Under the pieces are notes generated by a model. That model saw only the letters and a program-made list of their open reading frames with translations. It was not told the origin of the DNA and ran no database searches. From Coenobita brevimanus (Eukaryota > Arthropoda > Malacostraca > Decapoda > Coenobitidae): 64,000 nucleotides of DNA. Of the stretch, positions 58,801 through 64,000 are shown piece after piece; within the stretch, counting starts at the first letter, position 1; each line of letters starts with the position of its first letter. The stretch is taken from assembly GCA_032717465.1 (NCBI GenBank), contig CM064657.1, forward strand, positions 24,294,138 to 24,358,137, in the 5' to 3' direction. The position numbers and the translations under genes are program-made.

Positions 58801-60524
58801 ATGTACTGTACTGATGTGTGGTGTGATGTACTGTACTGATGTGTGGTGTGATATACTGTACTGATGTGTGGTGTGATACTCTACTGATGTGTGGTGTGAT
58901 GTACTGATGTGTGGTGTGTTGTACTGTACTGATGTGTGGTGTGATGTACTGGTGTGTGGTGTGATATACTGTACTGATGTGTGGTGATGTACTGATGTGT
59001 GGTGTGTTGTACTGTACTGATGTGTGGTGTGATGTACTGTACTGATGTGTGGTGTGATATACTGTACTGATGTGTGGTGTGATATACTGTACTGATGTGT
59101 GGTGTGATATACTGTACTGATGTGTGGTGTGATGTACTGATGTGTGGTGTGATATACTGTACTGATGTGTGGTGTGATATACTGTACTGATGTGTGGTGT
59201 GATATACTGTACTGATGTGTGGTGTGATATACTGTACTGATGTGTGGTGTGATATACTGTACTGATGTGTGGTGATGTACTGATGTGTGGTGTGTTGTAC
59301 TGTACTGATGTGTGGTGTGATGTACTGTACTGATGTGTGGTGTGATATACTGTACTGATGTGTGGTGTGATATACTGTACTGATGTGTGGTGTGATATAC
59401 TGTACTGATGTGTGGTGTGATATACTGTACTGATGTGTGGTGTGATATACTGTACTGATGTGTGGTGTGATATACTGTACTGATGTGTGGTGTGATATAC
59501 TGTACTGATGTGTGGTGTGATATACTGTACTGATGTGTGGTGTGATATACTATACTGATGTGTGGTGTGATGTACTGATGTGTGGTGTGACATACTGTAC
59601 TGATGTGTGGTGTGATATACTGTACTGATGTGTGGTGTGATGTACTGATGTGTGGTGTGACATACTGTACTGATGTGTGGTGTGATATACTGTACTGATG
59701 TGTGGTGTGATGTACTGATGTGTGGTGTGATATACTGTACTGATGTGTGGTGTGATGTACTGATGTGTGGTGTGATGTACTGTACTGATGTGTGGTGTGA
59801 TGTACTGATGTGTGGTGTGATGTACTGTACTGATGTGTGGTGTGATATACTGTACTGATGTGTGGTGTGATGTACTGATGTGTGGTGTGATGTACTGATG
59901 TGTGGTGTGATATACTGTACTGATGTGTGGTGTGATGTACTGTACTGATGTGTGGTGATATACTGTACTGATGTGTGGTGTGATATACTGTACTGATGTG
60001 TGGTGTGATGTACTGATGTGTGGTGTGGTATACTGTACTGATGTGTGGTGTGATATACTGTACTGATGTGTGGTGTGATGTACTGATGTGTGGTGTGATG
60101 TACTGTACTGATGTGTGGTGTGATGTACTGTACTGATGTGTGGTGTGATGTACTGATGTGTGGTGTGATATACTGTACTGATGTGTGGTGTGATATACTG
60201 TACTGATGTGTGGTGTGATGTACTGTACTGATGTGTGGTGTGTTTTACTGTACTGATGTGTGGTGTGTTTTACTGTACTGATGTGTGGTGTGATGTAGTG
60301 TACTGATGTGTGGTGTGATATACTATACTGATGTGTGGTGTGATGTACTGTACTGATGTGTGGTGTGATGTACTGTACTGATGTGTGGTGTGATATACTG
60401 TACTGATGTGTGGTGTGATGTACTGTACTGATGCATGGTGCGGTGTGATGCACTGTACTGGTGTGTGGTGTAATGTACTGTACTGATGTGTGGTGTGATA
60501 TACGATAGGTGATGTGATGTACTT
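55845..60524. repeat. 25-bp satellite array (with 20-bp variant units)
   Basis: Unit tgatgtgtggtgtgatgtac + tgtac (25 bp). Many units lack the last 5 bp (20 bp). Degenerate at 55845-56560, highly regular at 56900-60480, with runs of gatgtac- and gatatac-type variants. The minus strand of the unit has no stop codon in any phase, so a frame of almost 1000 codons (57520-60453) and others of 280-290 codons run through it. These are artefacts of the repeat. Confidence 0.97.
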
Positions 60525-60682
60525 TTTCCTGCCGGCTTCGGCTGGAAAGGGTTTGAAGGGCGGGGAAGAGTCTTCTTCTCTGTTGTCCTTATCTCATTCT
60601 AGTAGTTGACTTACTCTTCCAGGAGCTGCCTAGCATGGGCCAACCGGCTTACTGCCGTTATCCTCTCTTCTTATGTTCGATG
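60525..60682. mobile_element. ~158-bp non-satellite insert in the array
   Basis: A single block (cctgccggcttcggctgg ... ttcttatgttc) interrupts the satellite, which resumes with gatgtactgc. Its composition differs sharply from the satellite. Probably a SINE-like or other interspersed repeat; the family is not identifiable from one copy. Confidence 0.55.
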
Positions 60683-60980
60683 TACTGCACTGATGCATAG
60701 TGTGGTGTGATGTACTGATGCATGGTGTGATGTACTGTACTGATGCATGGTGTGATGTACTGTACTGATGCGTGGTGTGGTGTGATGTACTGTACTGATA
60801 CATGGTGCAGTGTGATGTACTGTACTGATGCATGGTGTGGTGTGATGTACTGACTACCTCGTACCTTTACTTGTGTGAGGTGTGACTTGTGTTGTAGTAT
60901 ACAGGTGTATGGTATGATATATGGTGTGGCGTACGATATGCGGTGTGATGGTGTGGTGTGGTGTATTGTAGTAATGTGTG
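60683..60980. repeat. Degenerate right end of the 25-bp satellite
   Basis: Units with gatgcatggtgtg and gtggtgtgatgtactgtac words at irregular spacing, fading by about 60980. Confidence 0.8.
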
Positions 60981-61698
60981 GCGTTGTGTGGGGAGCGGGG
61001 TGAACCAAGGGTGAACACCGTCAGCAGCGTCCCCAGGGAGCCCGCACCCTCCTCCCCACGACTCCCCAGGGTGCCCTCCCTCCCTCCCTCGCCCTCGTGT
61101 GGTGGAGGCGTGGCGGCGCCCTGGGAGTGTGGGCGTGGTGAGCAGTGTGGGTGTGGTGGCATTGGTGGGCGAGGAGGGCAGGCTAGTTAGGTGGCCAAAG
61201 TGGTGGTGTGAGGTGGTGTGGTGTGGTGCTAGTAGGGCCGGTGAAGTGCTGAGCAATAAACGGGAGTTGTGAGTAGCCGTCAGTGAACGTTGATATATAC
61301 ACATTGCCGCTTGACTGCTGGGATTCTCTTGAACTAACAAAATTGCTTTAAGTTAAACGAGATCACATAAATGCGTCCTCAGCATGGTCAGGGTTAGCTG
61401 TTGAAGATAGTGTTTTTAACCCTTTCGCTTCTAAGATTCGTATGGTATTTAGATGAGCGATATACTTGCGTGCAATCATTTCAGGGAAGCGGATACTGCC
61501 GACATTGGTTTTGTAAATTATGACTACGAAGGCTACTTAATATCCACAATCTTCAGTGATATTATTGTACTGAGACTGGAGGCGTTTGCCGTTTGAAGTT
61601 CGACACTCTCACATGATTTAGTTGCCAAGCCATAGTGTTATGTTTAAAGGTATATTTGTATCTTAGCTACAAAGGAGTGAAATTGTGTAAAGATTTAG

Positions 61699-61700
<2 letters not shown>
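60981..61700. other. GC-rich patch then unique sequence
   Basis: 61000-61200 is GC-rich with CCCTCCCTC and GGTGTGGTGG runs. The rest is unremarkable. No exon recognised. Confidence 0.45.

Positions 61701-61730
<30 letters not shown>
61701..61730. repeat. (GT)n microsatellite
   Basis: 30 bp of GT. Just downstream a 17-bp direct repeat gtagtatcataagtaca occurs at about 61851 and 61890. Confidence 0.95.
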
Positions 61731-61733
<3 letters not shown>

Positions 61734-61915
61734 ATTATCTTTTTCTGAAGTATGTTTCGTACTATACCTGTTTACTTGGGTTGACTGTAAGTTCAGTCAT
61801 GCATTCACACATTTTGCAATATTTGATCCTTTGATTCTTATTTGAAGAGAGGTAGTATCATAAGTACACATCAGTACGAATATAGTACTGTAGTATCATA
61901 AGTACAGCAGAGAAC

Positions 61916-62119
61916 TTTTTTTTCTTAATCGAGGCAAAGATGCTCTTGACAGGGTGATGATTGGCTGAATGCATCATGTTTGAGTAACAACATTGTATTT
62001 CAGATAATTACCACAACAATTACCACAACGATTTCATTCAGGCATGTTGCATTCAGCCAGTCATCACCAGTCTGCCAAGTGCATCTTCGCCTCCATTAAA
62101 AAAGAAAGAAAAAAAAAAA
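61916..62119. mobile_element. Small foldback element (~200 bp)
   Basis: Arms 61916-61983 and 62048-62119 are imperfect inverted repeats (aaagatgc.cttg.cag..tg.tgat..ctggctgaatgca.catg) with T/A-runs at the outer ends and a ~60-bp centre that contains a 12-bp direct repeat (aattaccacaac). Would form a strong hairpin as RNA or ssDNA. Confidence 0.85.
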
Positions 62120-62524
62120 GGTACCTGTATAGTGGTATTAAGATCATAGCAAGTCCATGCCGTGAACGTTGACCTTTTATCGGTCTTTACAGTCTCTTTT
62201 TCCCAGACTCACACACTACGTATGTCCCAGTTTTCATCCAAATCGGATCAGGGATTTACGAAATATTATGTGGATATATATAGAAGTAGACTCAGTCAAA
62301 ATAGCTACCTCTTTGGCGTCTCTTAATAACTTTGTTATTGGTTGTCTCCTGATAGACAGCGCCTCTCAAGAAGAGTATAATTAAGGTGCGAAATTAGGAC
62401 ATGGTAGCAAAGAAGGCTACTCCGCCACCATACCATTAACCCGGCAACTGCGGCATTAGGTTTCCTGGTCTAAACCCCCCCCCCCCATGCAAAAAAAAAA
62501 AAAAAAAAAAAAAATCCCAAAAGT
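62120..62524. other. Unique sequence
   Basis: Short C-run and A-run at 62477-62514; nothing else. Confidence 0.45.
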
Positions 62525-62790
62525 AATTTCTGCTCATATGAAATGAAAGAATGCATGGAAAAATATAGGAGAAACAAATATGAGTTCATTATTTACCTTA
62601 GTTCAGCCGTGGTGAAGTAATTAGGACATTCCTGGTGTACCCCCACATGCCAGATAAAAAGGGAAGAATATTTCTCAATGATAATTTTTGCTCATATGAA
62701 ATGAAAGAGTGCATGGAAAGTATAGGAAAAACAAATGAGTTAATTATTTTCTTGAGTTCAGCCGTGGTGAAATCATGAGGACCTATGGGA
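62525..62790. repeat. ~160-bp tandem duplication
   Basis: tgctcatatgaaatgaaaga.tgcatgg and gttcagccgtggtgaa occur in the same order at 62531-62615 and 62689-62772. The second copy is shorter. Confidence 0.85.
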
Positions 62791-63440
62791 AAAGTACATT
62801 GCACATCCGTTTAAAAAAAAAAAAAAAAAAAAAAAGCTTGCTTATGTGATGTACATCGCAGCTACAAGTTTTCAATCATATGATACACATTGCAGCTATC
62901 ATGTTAAGCAGAGCTGATTAAACAAAATGCAGTATAGAACTAATTATATATATATATATATATATATGCTGGGTCTTTTTAGGTCGGCTTCCCGTCCCAA
63001 AAACACCAAAGGTATAGCTGGGTTCCCTTTCTAGACCGGAGCTTAGACACAGTGTGAGAGGAACAGGGCATAAAAACAAAGAGCAACAACCTTACACGTA
63101 TATTACCAAATTCTGGATACAGGAAGCTAGACAATTCACGAGACTCTGTCCAAAGGCAAGAACTGGAATTGACAAGTGTATATAAGCTATAGGTATCACG
63201 CAGGATACCGACAGACTCGGGAACAGATGGACAGACACTGCGCTTAAGGGAAGATAGGACTACACTTTGTTCTATGGCTGCTTGTTCTGCATGGTAATTG
63301 TATATCTGTCCCACGTTACACTAAATGAAATAGGGATTTGGAACACTGGTCATGTCTCTTATCACATTTGATAGAGTTTGGGTGCTCAAACACTCTCACT
63401 GTATTCTACACTCGGATAGTCACTTTCACTTTCACCTTGC
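62791..63440. other. Unique sequence with short (AT)n
   Basis: A-run at 62813-62835 and AT at 62945-62967. A 111-codon minus frame at 62979-63314 is not made of simple repeats, but I recognise no domain and would not call it a gene on length alone. Confidence 0.45.
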
Positions 63441-64000
63441 GGGCAGAGAAGTCAGTCACCATGGGGATGTGGGGCAAGGGAGTGGGCCAACCAGGGGAGG
63501 GGGGGCTCACAGGCGGCGGCGCAGTGTCAGCTGCATCCCCTCAGGTGTCCTCTCGTCAAGGGGCCATGGGACTACTCGTGGGGGCGTCGTCCTCTGGGAC
63601 GGGCTGTGGTCAGGTGTGGTGAAGGGCCCTGCACTGGAGGGGCTTGGCATGGGTGTTTGCCCCTCGGGACTGGGGCCAAAAATCCTCTGAAGGCGCTCCT
63701 GGAGGCGCCCGGTGCCGGAAGGGCATCGCTTCTCCTCTGGACTGGAGAGGTCGTACCCCAGGGTACTAGGGGCAGCGTGGAGAGCCCATCTACTGTGGTC
63801 TCGTTCGTGCTGCTTCGCCGTCAGGGTAGGGCTGTGGCGTTGCAGGGTGCAGGAGTCCGACAGGCATTAGTCTCCCTCTGGCGCCGGCTGGATGGAGTGC
63901 AGCCCCAGGGTCAAGACAGGTCCTCTCCACCAGTCCTTGATGGGAAGGTTCTCGTGGAGGCTGCCTCGGTCTGGGGAGTCAAGGGTGGGACTTGCTCTGC
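63441..64000. other. GC-rich end of window, unassigned
   Basis: Clearly higher GC and CpG than the rest of the window. Open frames reach ~110 codons (63352-63690, plus) but are Gly/Ser-rich with no recognisable domain. It may be the edge of a gene-associated CpG-rich region or of a repeat; the window ends inside it. Confidence 0.4.

Noticed and set aside
57520..60453. 977-codon open frame on the minus strand, rich in HHTTHQYS/ITPHISTV
   Set aside because: The satellite unit has no stop codon on this strand in any phase and its length is not a multiple of 3, so openness is automatic. There are no start context, domains or codon signal.
55845..60980. CRISPR-like array
   Set aside because: Repeats are contiguous with no unique spacers, have variable unit length, no cas genes, and the context is eukaryotic.
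62979..63314. 111-codon minus frame
   Set aside because: Not repeat-derived but no domain recognised and no supporting context; left as unassigned sequence.

Overview
This window looks like intergenic or intronic DNA from a large, repeat-rich invertebrate genome, most likely an arthropod and plausibly a decapod crustacean. That guess rests on long (AT)n, (CT)n and (CA)n microsatellites, tRNA-derived SINEs, and several kinds of non-LTR retrotransposon (LINE) with DNA transposons nested in them. I found no convincing intact host gene, no rRNA or free-standing tRNA gene, and nothing bacterial or viral. Nearly every long open frame is either part of a transposable element or a stop-free reading of a tandem repeat. 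LINE, SINE and satellite names used here (LINE-A to LINE-D, RTE-A, SINE-A) are local labels, not database names.

Layout. 0-10 kb: a decayed LINE (LINE-A, minus), a SINE, short fragments of an RTE-like LINE (RTE-A), dense microsatellites, a 27-bp minisatellite and mostly unique sequence. 10.9-13.2 kb: a 5'-truncated RTE-A insertion flanked by a perfect 35-bp target duplication. 16-24 kb: minisatellites, a 26-bp satellite interrupted by about 2 kb of foreign DNA (SINE, RTE-A fragment, THAP-like fragment), and three SINE-A copies. 24.9-28.1 kb: an inverted-repeat unit holding a GC-rich promoter-like stretch, a Tc1-like fragment, and a 598-bp terminal-inverted-repeat (TIR) element. 28.4-35 kb: LINE-D (minus; zinc-finger ORF1, endonuclease, RT, C-terminal zinc knuckle), interrupted by a pogo/Tigger-like element and two head-to-tail Helitron-like elements. 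35-37 kb: two hAT-like elements, one inside a SINE-A.

37.3-55.5 kb is the most informative part: two LINE-B copies in the same orientation, both heavily invaded. LINE-B1 holds a long foldback element and an RTE-A copy. LINE-B2 is dispersed over about 12 kb by two Helitron-like elements (one of which contains another LINE-B inside its CA repeat) and a 6.5-kb DNA transposon that itself contains a nearly intact LINE-C and an RTE-A copy. Because host and guest families both occur elsewhere in the window, several insertion points can be read to the base.

55.8-60.9 kb is a 25/20-bp satellite whose minus strand is open in all frames. 61-64 kb is mostly unique sequence with a small foldback element, a local duplication and a GC-rich end. 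Elements do not cooperate as a pathway; the biology here is insertion history. All family assignments are by eye from motifs and need a library search.
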